A DNA stretch of 12,201 nt from Promethearchaeota archaeon (lineage in GTDB: Archaea; Asgardarchaeota; Lokiarchaeia; Sigynarchaeales; SOKP01): the NCBI GenBank assembly GCA_016839845.1, contig JAEOTL010000263.1:1-12201 (forward strand). Direction: 5' to 3'. The notes below the pieces were generated by a model, which was given only the letters and a program-made list of their open reading frames with translations, was not told the DNA's origin and made no database searches. The stretch's first letter is position 1. Each line of letters opens with the position of its first letter. This document shows, piece by piece, positions 6,158 to 12,201 of the stretch. A program made the translations under genes and the position numbers.

Positions 6158-8398
6158 ATGATTAATTGGATTATAATGATATTTTTTCAGCTATATACTT
6201 TAGGATACTTGGATCTAGGACAAATATTTACTACAAATTTAGTACTTCTGTTAATATGCCGAGGACTATACATCATTTCTTATTATTTCAAGTACTATAA
6301 AGACAATGAAAATACAAAATCGGAGGAAAAGCTTTTTACTAAAAAGGAAATTGTTATCTTTACTGTAAAACAGATCTCGATTATACTATTTGGGATAATT
6401 TATTTTCCCATTGCTATATTTATTGCATTTTATTCACTTCTGATAACTACAGCCTATCTTAAACAGATTGCTATACAGCATAGAATAAAATACGCTGATC
6501 TCGTGCTAAAAGCGTGTAGTATTTTGATCCCTATAGCAGGAATCATTTGGTTTCTCTTTGAAGAACCGAACTCTTTTGCGATTGCCGGAATTGCCGTAAG
6601 TTTGATTGCATACCTACATTATGGTTTACGGATTTCTAATCTTTCTTTATCGCAATTAATAGAGAAATATAGGAAAAGAAGAATTCATAAAGTTCCACAA
6701 GCAATCCAATACGCGGGATTAATCTTACTTATTGCAACTCCTATAACAATTATTTCATTATCAGCAGCATTTGCAATACCCGAAAAAAGCACTCATATGG
6801 TTGAAATGAGAGATGGTGTAAGATTAGCAACTGATGTGTATCTTGCTCCTGGCTCATTTGGCGCACCAAAACCAGTAATCTTGATTAGAACGCCATATGG
6901 TAAAAATGGGATGGATATGTATACCATGTTCTATTCGACACAAGATTATCACCTAGTAATTCAAGATTTAAGAGGTACTCACGATTCAGAGGGTGGCAAC
7001 AAATTCTTGTTATTTACAAAATCATATCTTGATGGGGTGGATACACTCCGCTGGATCTTAGACCAATCTTGGTGCAACGGAAAAATCGCTAGTGCCGGCC
7101 CTTCAGCTCTTTGTCTGAACCAATATTACTATGCGGGGATGGCTCCTGAAGGACTTGTAGCACAACAATTATGGTTTGGCACGCCTGAAATGTTCGATCA
7201 TGCAATTTATCAAGGATCTTATCATAAATCTTCAGTGGAAACATGGATCGAAAGTACTGCACCCGATAATTATGAATTTCAGATCAATACATTATTTGAC
7301 TATTTCCCAAAGAACGATACGGCGTATAACTCAACTTCTTTGTCAATACCAATCGGACCACATTATTCAAATGTCTCTGTTGCAGCAATCCACGTTGGTG
7401 GTTGGTACGATCACTTCCTTCAAGGCACAATAGATGGTTATATCAATTATGATGATAATGGTGCTTTATCTGCTCATGGAAAGCAAAAATTGATTATGGG
7501 ACCTTGGACACATGTTAATTTGTTTGATTCGACAAAACAAGGGGAACTGACTTATCCTAAGAATTCTATAGGATTTGATCTTGCCTTTAGTTGGGAAAGA
7601 ACAGTTTTTGATTATGCTCTCTTGGGTAAACCGACAAATTGGGATGACGCCAGAGTAGCATATTATTTAATGGGAGATGTTGATACTCACTCGGATGGTT
7701 GGAACTATTGGCGGTATGCTTATGATTGGCCCCTCGATTATATAGATGATAAATGGTACTTCACTTCTACAGGGGGAATTTTAAATAGTACGCTTCCATC
7801 AGTTAATTACAATTTCTCCTATTTATATGATCCTAGAAATCCCGTTCCAAATCTAGGGGGACAGAACCAACCCTTCGATCCTGCGGGACCTATGGATCAA
7901 AGATCGATTGAAAGCAGGTCAGACGTTCTAATCTTTGAAACTCCTATATTATCGGAAGCTGTAGAGGTTGTAGGACGGATTTTGGGGAACTTATTCGTAA
8001 CTTCAAATTGTACAGATACTGATTTCACCATTAAACTAACCGATGTTTATCCAGATGGTCGATCCATGTTAATAACTGATGGTTCTTTAACAGCTAGGTC
8101 AAGATTTAATTATACATCAGATGTATTCATATCAGGAAATCAAAATGATGTCTATACATTATTAGTAGATTGCTGGTCCTCTGCCTATGTGTTTGCACCA
8201 GGACATAAGATAAGAGTCGCTATATCAAGCTCAAATTATCCTCGTTTTGCCGCAAATCCAAATACCGGAGCTCCATTAGCTAGCAGTTATTTAAATTATA
8301 ATATCGCAAATAACACACTACTTGTCGGTCCTGATTATCCGTCCAGTATAATTTTACCGAGATTAGTTAATATGAGTAGCACTCATACTTTATATTAG
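6158..8398 (+). CDS. Membrane-anchored CocE/NonD-family alpha/beta hydrolase (X-Pro dipeptidyl-peptidase-like)
   Basis: A 746-residue protein with two parts. Residues 1-206 hold about six hydrophobic segments, roughly 22-40, 64-82, 82-100, 117-134, 139-155 and 185-206, not present in ordinary CocE proteins. The catalytic part begins at MVEMRDGVRLATDVYLAPG (214-232), the family's opening motif, continues through RTPYGK (244-249) and LRGTHDSEG (271-279), and has a putative triad: Ser316 in GPSALC, Asp418 in GGWYDHF and His452 in GPWTH. The C-terminal part from about 590 fits the jelly-roll domain of X-Pro dipeptidyl-peptidase-like enzymes. The nucleophile motif is G-x-S-x-x-C rather than G-x-S-x-x-G. 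Nine N-x-S/T sequons occur between 386 and 738, suggesting this part lies outside the cell. Relatives cleave esters, amides or Xaa-Pro peptides; the substrate is unknown. It is a single-gene unit with its own promoter and T-run terminator. Confidence 0.85.
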   Translation: MINWIIMIFFQLYTLGYLDLGQIFTTNLVLLLICRGLYIISYYFKYYKDNENTKSEEKLFTKKEIVIFTVKQISIILFGIIYFPIAIFIAFYSLLITTAYLKQIAIQHRIKYADLVLKACSILIPIAGIIWFLFEEPNSFAIAGIAVSLIAYLHYGLRISNLSLSQLIEKYRKRRIHKVPQAIQYAGLILLIATPITIISLSAAFAIPEKSTHMVEMRDGVRLATDVYLAPGSFGAPKPVILIRTPYGKNGMDMYTMFYSTQDYHLVIQDLRGTHDSEGGNKFLLFTKSYLDGVDTLRWILDQSWCNGKIASAGPSALCLNQYYYAGMAPEGLVAQQLWFGTPEMFDHAIYQGSYHKSSVETWIESTAPDNYEFQINTLFDYFPKNDTAYNSTSLSIPIGPHYSNVSVAAIHVGGWYDHFLQGTIDGYINYDDNGALSAHGKQKLIMGPWTHVNLFDSTKQGELTYPKNSIGFDLAFSWERTVFDYALLGKPTNWDDARVAYYLMGDVDTHSDGWNYWRYAYDWPLDYIDDKWYFTSTGGILNSTLPSVNYNFSYLYDPRNPVPNLGGQNQPFDPAGPMDQRSIESRSDVLIFETPILSEAVEVVGRILGNLFVTSNCTDTDFTIKLTDVYPDGRSMLITDGSLTARSRFNYTSDVFISGNQNDVYTLLVDCWSSAYVFAPGHKIRVAISSSNYPRFAANPNTGAPLASSYLNYNIANNTLLVGPDYPSSIILPRLVNMSSTHTLY

Positions 8399-8405
8399 GC
8401 TACTC

Positions 8406-8414
8406 TTTTTTTTT
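8406..8414 (+). terminator. Oligo-T terminator after the membrane hydrolase gene
   Basis: Nine consecutive T begin 8 bases after the hydrolase stop codon, in the 24-bp gap before the convergent HpaB-like gene, and a pyrimidine-rich stretch follows. This fits an archaeal U-tract terminator on the plus strand. No equivalent T-run on the minus strand follows the HpaB-like gene. Confidence 0.6.
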
Positions 8415-8422
8415 CATTCTTT

Positions 8423-9889
8423 CTATCTTGATTTATTAGGTTCTGGTACCTCTTCTTCAATTTTCATTAATTTCTTAGCATAGTCCACATATTCTTCAAA
8501 TGGTGTAGTTGCTCTCACGACTAATCGAGCTCCATCTGGAGAACCTCCGCCATGCATACATCCAGGTACACCGCCTCCAATAGTTAACCATTCTGATAAC
8601 CGAGCTGCTTTATAACGTGTTTCAGCTGAGCACTCTCCCGCCTTGTAATACTTTTTTATCATCTCCCCAAATTCTGGGCTATTGAAATCTTTGTAGGAGG
8701 GCATACACCCAGTTTCTACAATACCGCCACCTATTTCTTGTGTTAAACGCTTTGTTTCATACGGCAACGTAGCAACCATAACTTTATTGGTATGTGCAGT
8801 CAAGGCATCCGCAAAAAATGAACCAGAAGCGTGTTTGGTCCCAATTGCACATGCACCTACACCAAGTCCATACGTAACTTGATTATTCATCGACATCTCG
8901 ATTAATTTATTAGTGAAAGTTCTGGACGATAATCCGTTTGCTCTCGCCATTAAAATTGAACTACCAATCATTACATCTCCTTGCCCCGCAACACATCCTC
9001 CTATACAAGCCCGATAATTAGCTGTAAAATTCTGGATGAGTTTAGGTGTATATTGGAATTCCCCTTGCATGAATACCCTTTCATTTGGTATGAATACGTC
9101 CTCGAAAAAAAGTAATCCTTGGGTGATTCCAGTATCGGGGACTTCAAAACTATCGTTATCAGTTAAATCTCGAGAATCACTTGGTCGTGTCGCTTCAATT
9201 ATGGATAGTCCCTCAATATCTCTTGGAATAACACAGACGAGTGCATAATCTTTGTCAGGTTCTCTATACATTCCTCCAGGAAGTAGAAATATTTCTTGAG
9301 AGGCTGCAGTACCTGCTATCATCAATTTAGCACCACGTATGACTATTCCATCCTTTTGAGTTTCAACCATCCTAAGGTTTGCATCTAAATTTTGCTGCTG
9401 TGATGGTTTTAAGCTTCGATCTCCTTTTGCATCAGTTAGTGCACCCGCTACAATTAAACCATTCTCCTGCGAATGAAGAATCCAATTTTTCAGTCGTTCC
9501 TGATAATTTGTGCCATTTTCCTTGTCCATTTCTTGAGTTATTGCCCACATTACATTTTGTGCGTTCCACCCCACGCAAACCCCACCCGTACATGAGCCTG
9601 TTCTACGGAAATTTTCACGTTTCATATTCATATTCGCAATGAGATCATTCTGATTCTGCATCATTGAGTTCCATCGATGAATCTTTTTCCCTGTAAAAAT
9701 TGAAGTGGTTGTATATAATTCTTTCAGTTTTGGATCATGGGAGGCATCATAATTCATGGCATGACTTTCCACTACTCTTCTTGTTGCAGGGTTGCTTGTC
9801 ACATCCTTAATTAATTCCCCGAATTTATGGATATTTGGGGACATCTTCCGTAGTGCTTCTATATAATTTTCTCTTGTTTTAATTCCCAT
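8423..9889 (-). CDS. HpaB / 4-hydroxybutyryl-CoA dehydratase superfamily flavoprotein with altered active-site residues
   Basis: A 488-residue protein alignable along its length with 4-hydroxybutyryl-CoA dehydratase (AbfD) of Clostridium aminobutyricum (about 490 residues) and more distantly with 4-hydroxyphenylacetate 3-monooxygenase. Shared blocks are LIVAGALTDAKGDRSLKPS (145-163), DGIVIRGAK (180-188), VFIPNER (265-271), GGCVAGQGDVMIG (297-309) and MHGGGSP (445-451), which build the acyl-CoA-dehydrogenase-like FAD fold. Compared with AbfD as I recall it, Cys99/Cys103 correspond to Cys100/Cys105 with one extra residue between; the His292 cluster ligand becomes Tyr292; Cys299 is kept and an extra Cys295 appears; Glu257 becomes Gln257; and Glu455 aligns with Gly443. 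It may bind an iron-sulfur cluster in a changed way or act as a flavin-only enzyme. The dehydratase reaction should not be assumed. It is a single-gene unit with no CoA-pathway neighbours. Confidence 0.82.
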   Translation of the reverse strand: MGIKTRENYIEALRKMSPNIHKFGELIKDVTSNPATRRVVESHAMNYDASHDPKLKELYTTTSIFTGKKIHRWNSMMQNQNDLIANMNMKRENFRRTGSCTGGVCVGWNAQNVMWAITQEMDKENGTNYQERLKNWILHSQENGLIVAGALTDAKGDRSLKPSQQQNLDANLRMVETQKDGIVIRGAKLMIAGTAASQEIFLLPGGMYREPDKDYALVCVIPRDIEGLSIIEATRPSDSRDLTDNDSFEVPDTGITQGLLFFEDVFIPNERVFMQGEFQYTPKLIQNFTANYRACIGGCVAGQGDVMIGSSILMARANGLSSRTFTNKLIEMSMNNQVTYGLGVGACAIGTKHASGSFFADALTAHTNKVMVATLPYETKRLTQEIGGGIVETGCMPSYKDFNSPEFGEMIKKYYKAGECSAETRYKAARLSEWLTIGGGVPGCMHGGGSPDGARLVVRATTPFEEYVDYAKKLMKIEEEVPEPNKSR

Positions 9890-9912
9890 TAATGAATTCC
9901 TTCATGCTTATG

Positions 9913-9925
9913 ATTAATATAATAT
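9913..9925 (-). promoter_or_regulatory. Probable TATA box of the HpaB/AbfD-like gene
   Basis: On the minus strand an ATATTATATTAAT-like element is centred about 30 bp upstream of the ATG at 9889, giving a predicted start site a few bases before the ATG. An AAGGAA purine run about 11 bases before the ATG may act as a weak Shine-Dalgarno. It is separated from the upstream operon by a T14 terminator, so the gene is transcribed on its own. Confidence 0.45.
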
Positions 9926-9989
9926 GGGTTAAAGTGAGTAAACTTAAAAAGATTGTTAAGAAGCTAATTGGAACTATTCAAATAGCAGT

Positions 9990-10003
9990 AAAAAAAAAAA
10001 AAA
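9990..10003 (-). terminator. T14 terminator of the PadR-HAAS operon
   Basis: Fourteen consecutive A on the plus strand are T14 on the minus strand, beginning 5 bases after the stop codon of the HAAS-domain gene. There is no GC-rich stem before it, as expected for archaeal U-tract termination. It is the longest homopolymer in the window. Confidence 0.7.
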
Positions 10004-10008
10004 TAAAT

Positions 10009-11031
10009 TTATTTTGATTTAGTATAAGTTTCAAGTTTATAGATTTTATACATGTTTTCAATCGTAGTAAGAGCAACTATGGCTATAAGTAATCCTGCAA
10101 TTCCTCTAAAAAGACCATAGAATTGTGGTGAAACCCCTATATTAACTAATGGCTGCCCCCATTCCTCAACAATCAAGATTGGAAAGATTTCTGGGCGATT
10201 CATCATTAGTACTATAACTGATATCGAAGCTAGTTTTATAACAATTGTCACACCATGTAAAACTTGATGAGCTCTTAATTGCCTGTTTCCTATCAGTCCT
10301 CTAGTCAAATCTAAGCTTGATTCGCCTATCATAAATAATCCAGCTAATTGTAAGAGAACCAAGAATTCTGGATGTATAACAGCATTTAACGCTTGAATTG
10401 GTTGAATAATTAATATCATTCCAAATACAATTCCGATCACACCACCGATGATATCTTCCGCAGGTTTAATAATCTTTTTTGCTGGTTTTCTTTCCTTTAC
10501 TGAGACTTGGACATCTTTTATAGCGTGCTCCATCGTTTTTTTAGTTTGGAAGTCTTCGGGTAGATATCCTTCCATACTTAATGCAACAAAAACTATACTG
10601 ATCACAGCAAAAGCTGCAAGAAAACCCCATTGGATTCCTGAAATTGCATCTAGGAAAGACCCTGTATTTCCGAATATAAGATTTATTATTTGCGAAATAA
10701 CTATAATTCCAACGATAACACCGAATACAACAGCAATAGCTTTTTTATAGTAAGGCCACAATTCCTCTGTAATATAGTATTTTGGAGTACCCCTGCGTTT
10801 GTATTCCTTGGCAATGCTTTCTGGAGATCCCATATGATCAATGGCACTTCGAACAGATTCAAGTGTAGAATGCCCTGTATCTGATAATTCGTCTGCCTTA
10901 TTCCAGATGTGTTCTTCAAGTTCAGATAAAATTTCCTTATGTTCTTTCTTATCTTTCAACCATTCAGGTAGTTTTTCTTTCACCTTTGTTAAAAACTCAT
11001 TTACTAACATTTGCATGTCATTTTCACTCAT
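10009..11031 (-). CDS. HAAS-domain polytopic membrane protein, partner of the PadR regulator
   Basis: A 340-residue protein. Residues 9-80 are a soluble helical domain matching the HAAS/DUF1700 pattern: EILSELEEHIWNKADEL (33-49), then a Gly-containing turn, a helix around 56-67, and H-M-G-S-P-E-S-I-A-K-E-Y (66-77). The rest has about six hydrophobic segments near 97-119, 134-152, 193-211, 222-236, 260-277 and 306-323, with a basic cytoplasmic-looking loop at about 160-190. HAAS proteins are commonly encoded directly after PadR regulators and are thought to be membrane-associated signalling or stress partners; the biochemical role is unknown. Its ATG lies inside the end of the PadR gene (8-bp overlap), and an AGAGGT Shine-Dalgarno sits 8-13 bases upstream, within the PadR coding sequence. 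Translation of the two is therefore probably coupled. Confidence 0.75.
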   Translation of the reverse strand: MSENDMQMLVNEFLTKVKEKLPEWLKDKKEHKEILSELEEHIWNKADELSDTGHSTLESVRSAIDHMGSPESIAKEYKRRGTPKYYITEELWPYYKKAIAVVFGVIVGIIVISQIINLIFGNTGSFLDAISGIQWGFLAAFAVISIVFVALSMEGYLPEDFQTKKTMEHAIKDVQVSVKERKPAKKIIKPAEDIIGGVIGIVFGMILIIQPIQALNAVIHPEFLVLLQLAGLFMIGESSLDLTRGLIGNRQLRAHQVLHGVTIVIKLASISVIVLMMNRPEIFPILIVEEWGQPLVNIGVSPQFYGLFRGIAGLLIAIVALTTIENMYKIYKLETYTKSK

Positions 11032-11581
11032 TTTTCAAACCTCTTTCTTTTAATTCCTTTTCTATATTATTTCCACAAACATCACAAAAACGGAGTTCAT
11101 CATTAAGCTCGATTTTATTGGCACACATAGGACAATATAAATACTTATTTTGTTTTAAGTCAACCTCAACATCGAATAATGGTGCTATAGCTTCGGTTAG
11201 TTTAGAGTAAAATCCCGCTAGGTGATTAAACACCTGTTTTCCAAAGTCAGTCATACTATAGAATTTCCTTTTTCTCCCAGATGTTTCTCTTTCTGATTCT
11301 ATTATTCCATCACGCTCTAAATTTCTTAGAACAGGATAAAGAGTTCCTTCTTCAATCACTAACATCTTATTTGTTTTTTCTGTCAGTTTTTTCAGGATAT
11401 GGTATCCATGTAATTCTTTTTCAATAGCATCTTGCATATTTCTTGCTTCTGCGATAATAGATAAAATACAAAGAGAGCTAAGTCCTCTATTTATCTCAGT
11501 TTCCTGTTTCTCAACGTACTCCCTAAATTTTGGTGAGGCGATTAAAGCACTTGCATCTAATTCCTTTACACGTTTTATCAT
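11024..11581 (-). CDS. PadR-family winged-helix repressor with C-terminal zinc ribbon
   Basis: A 185-residue transcription regulator. The PadR winged helix runs from about residue 31 to 115: HGYHILKKLTEKT (58-70), the recognition-helix region EEGTLYPVLRNLERDGII (77-94) and the wing ESERETSGRKRKFYSMTDFG (95-114). A helix near 116-134 would serve in dimerisation. The C-terminus is a zinc ribbon: Cys150-x-x-Cys153, then Cys166-x-x-Cys169-Gly, which ordinary PadR proteins lack. A charged N-terminal extension of about 30 residues precedes the domain. GGAG lies 10-13 bases before the ATG, a good Shine-Dalgarno. The gene overlaps the HAAS-domain gene by 8 bp, and a perfect inverted repeat sits in its promoter, so it most likely represses its own operon. 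The inducing signal is unknown. Confidence 0.9.
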   Translation of the reverse strand: MIKRVKELDASALIASPKFREYVEKQETEINRGLSSLCILSIIAEARNMQDAIEKELHGYHILKKLTEKTNKMLVIEEGTLYPVLRNLERDGIIESERETSGRKRKFYSMTDFGKQVFNHLAGFYSKLTEAIAPLFDVEVDLKQNKYLYCPMCANKIELNDELRFCDVCGNNIEKELKERGLKNE

Positions 11582-11590
11582 TTATTTCAA

Positions 11591-11594
11591 CTCC
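11591..11594 (-). promoter_or_regulatory. Shine-Dalgarno of the PadR gene
   Basis: On the minus strand GGAG lies 9 nt upstream of the ATG at 11581. Together with AGAGGT before the HAAS gene, it shows that this operon uses leadered, Shine-Dalgarno-dependent initiation, unlike the apparently leaderless genes at 725 and 6158. Confidence 0.55.
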
Positions 11595-11622
11595 AATTAT
11601 TTTAAATTGTTAATTTTTAATA

Positions 11623-11647
11623 ATATAGTATTCTACGAATACTATAT
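11623..11647. promoter_or_regulatory. Perfect inverted repeat, probable PadR operator
   Basis: Two perfectly complementary 11-bp arms (ATATAGTATTC at 11623-11633, GAATACTATAT at 11637-11647) flank a 3-bp centre. It lies 42-66 bp before the PadR start codon and just downstream of the operon's TATA box, where transcription is expected to begin. PadR dimers bind AT-rich dyads of this size, so autorepression by blocking initiation is the natural reading. Confidence 0.75.
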
Positions 11648-11654
11648 CACACAC

Positions 11655-11666
11655 AGTATATAAAGC
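11655..11666 (-). promoter_or_regulatory. Probable TATA box of the PadR-HAAS operon
   Basis: On the minus strand GCTTTATATACT holds a good TATA element, with a purine run (AAAG) just upstream that could act as a BRE. About 26 bp further on, the predicted start site is near 11634, the centre of the 11623-11647 palindrome. The leader would be about 50 nt and contain the GGAG Shine-Dalgarno. Confidence 0.55.
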
Positions 11667-11805
11667 TTTGTATTTTTTTAAGTTGAATAAAAAATTAATC
11701 AGTGAATAGAAATTCTTTAATTAAAATGATCAAAAAAAATAAATAGATCAAATTTAATGAATATCTAGTGGAAGTAGGGTAAGGTTATTTTTTTGATGAA
11801 TAAAA

Positions 11806-11817
11806 TTTAATATTATT
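11806..11817 (+). promoter_or_regulatory. Possible TATA box of the DUF998-like gene
   Basis: TTTAATATTATT on the plus strand is about 33-44 bp before the ATG at 11850, which would give a short leader of roughly 10-15 nt. The region is AT-rich throughout, so this assignment is weak. The gap 11667-11805 shows no coding potential or clear repeat. Confidence 0.3.
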
Positions 11818-11849
11818 GCAGCCCTAATACTTATAGAATAGTGGAAAAA

Positions 11850-12201
11850 ATGAGCGAAAAACAACTAAATTTGCAGCGATTAAATAATTTTATAGATAAT
11901 TACATGAATCCTACTTTCATTCGAGTCAAACAAAATAGTAAAAAATTTTATGATAAGGCAACAGCTCCAAAAATCGTTAAAATTTCAATCTATATCAGTT
12001 TAGCAACGTTTTTACCTGGATTATTGCTTGGTTTAATTGTCGCGATAAATTTTGGTTCGATTCCTTATAGCCTGTGGATAAATTATATTAGCGATTTGGG
12101 ATCATTTAAATATACTCCAGCACCCTACATTTTAGATGTGACAGTCGCCTTATCCGCGATTTTCATAGTCCCCTTAATTCTCAATTTAAGTCGATTATAT
12201 A
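11850..12201 (+). CDS. DUF998-like integral membrane protein, 3'-truncated by the window edge
   Basis: The frame is open from ATG 11850 to the window end (117 complete codons, no stop). An in-frame GTG at 11841 is an alternative start. The product begins with about 40 polar, basic residues predicted to be cytoplasmic, followed by a hydrophobic segment at about 44-68 and a second at about 94-113. Between them is NYISDLGS at residues 78-85, followed by T-P-A-P-Y. This N-x-I-S-D-L-G loop is typical of DUF998 and related membrane families, whose function is unknown. It is transcribed divergently from the PadR operon with 268 bp between start codons. The family call rests on one motif and the topology. 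Confidence 0.6.
   Translation, partial: MSEKQLNLQRLNNFIDNYMNPTFIRVKQNSKKFYDKATAPKIVKISIYISLATFLPGLLLGLIVAINFGSIPYSLWINYISDLGSFKYTPAPYILDVTVALSAIFIVPLILNLSRLY

Noticed and set aside
7176..7433. 85-codon plus-strand open frame inside the membrane hydrolase gene
   Set aside because: It is a shifted frame within a well-supported coding sequence that covers the catalytic Asp region; no independent signals are present.
9887..9894. CATTAATG palindrome at the HpaB-like start codon
   Set aside because: It is only 8 bp long and AT-rich, so it is not distinguishable from background.
9879..9905. Short upstream frame with an ATG 16 bases before the HpaB-like start on the minus strand
   Set aside because: It encodes only about eight residues and runs out of frame into the main gene. 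The predicted start site (about 9893) lies downstream of this ATG, so it may not be transcribed.
10690..11210. Several overlapping plus- and minus-strand open frames over the HAAS and PadR genes
   Set aside because: They are antisense or shifted readings of the two real genes, with low-complexity Ser/Phe/Lys-rich products.
11825..11842. Possible second PadR half-site (AATACTTATAG) before the DUF998-like gene
   Set aside because: Only about 5 of 9 positions are symmetric and the spacing differs from the real dyad, so chance in AT-rich DNA explains it.
1..12201. CRISPR array, tRNA, rRNA, insertion sequence or defence island
   Set aside because: No regularly spaced repeats, transposase, integrase, tRNA-like cloverleaf or rRNA segment was seen. 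The lone methyltransferase is not enough to call a restriction or defence system.

Overview
The window is AT-rich and archaeal in character. It carries consecutive genes for ether-lipid synthesis: geranylgeranylglyceryl phosphate (GGGP) synthase, a UbiA-type digeranylgeranylglyceryl phosphate (DGGGP) synthase and a geranylgeranyl reductase. Promoters look like TATA boxes about 25-35 bp before start codons, and genes end in oligo-T runs without GC-rich hairpins. The low GC, the PadR/HAAS pair and the HpaB/AbfD-like gene would fit an Asgard (Lokiarchaeia-like) or related mesophilic lineage. That placement is inference; no rRNA or other marker gene is present.

Layout. Positions 1-522 hold the 3' part of an SGNH esterase gene, followed by two AT-rich hairpins. 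Positions 725-4686 are a co-directional lipid operon: a CTP-dependent polyprenol/phytol-kinase-like membrane enzyme, geranylgeranyl reductase, GGGP synthase and DGGGP synthase, with gaps of 49, 9 and 28 bp. Its T10 terminator lies inside the 3' end of a convergent gene (4648-6087, minus) for a solitary N6-adenine DNA methyltransferase. The two genes overlap by 39 bp. A short divergent promoter region then leads to 6158-8398 (plus), a CocE/NonD-type serine hydrolase fused to about six N-terminal membrane segments, with many N-glycosylation sequons in the part predicted to lie outside the cell.

On the minus strand, 8423-9889 encodes a HpaB/4-hydroxybutyryl-CoA dehydratase superfamily flavoprotein. 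Several residues essential in the dehydratase appear to be replaced. Positions 10009-11581 (minus) are a two-gene operon: a PadR repressor with a C-terminal zinc ribbon, overlapping by 8 bp a HAAS-domain polytopic membrane protein. A perfect 11-bp inverted repeat sits where this operon's transcription should start, so autorepression is likely. The operon ends in a T14 run. Divergent from it, 11850 to the window edge is the 5' part of a DUF998-like membrane protein gene.

How the genes work together. The lipid operon supplies consecutive steps toward archaeal membrane lipids: GGGP synthase, then DGGGP synthase, then double-bond reduction. The first gene sits where a CTP-dependent activation step would be expected. 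The PadR/HAAS pair looks like a self-controlled envelope-response module. The other genes appear to be independent transcription units. The strongest leads are the altered HpaB/AbfD-like enzyme, the PadR operator, the glycosylation-rich membrane hydrolase and the unassigned CTP-dependent enzyme of the lipid operon.
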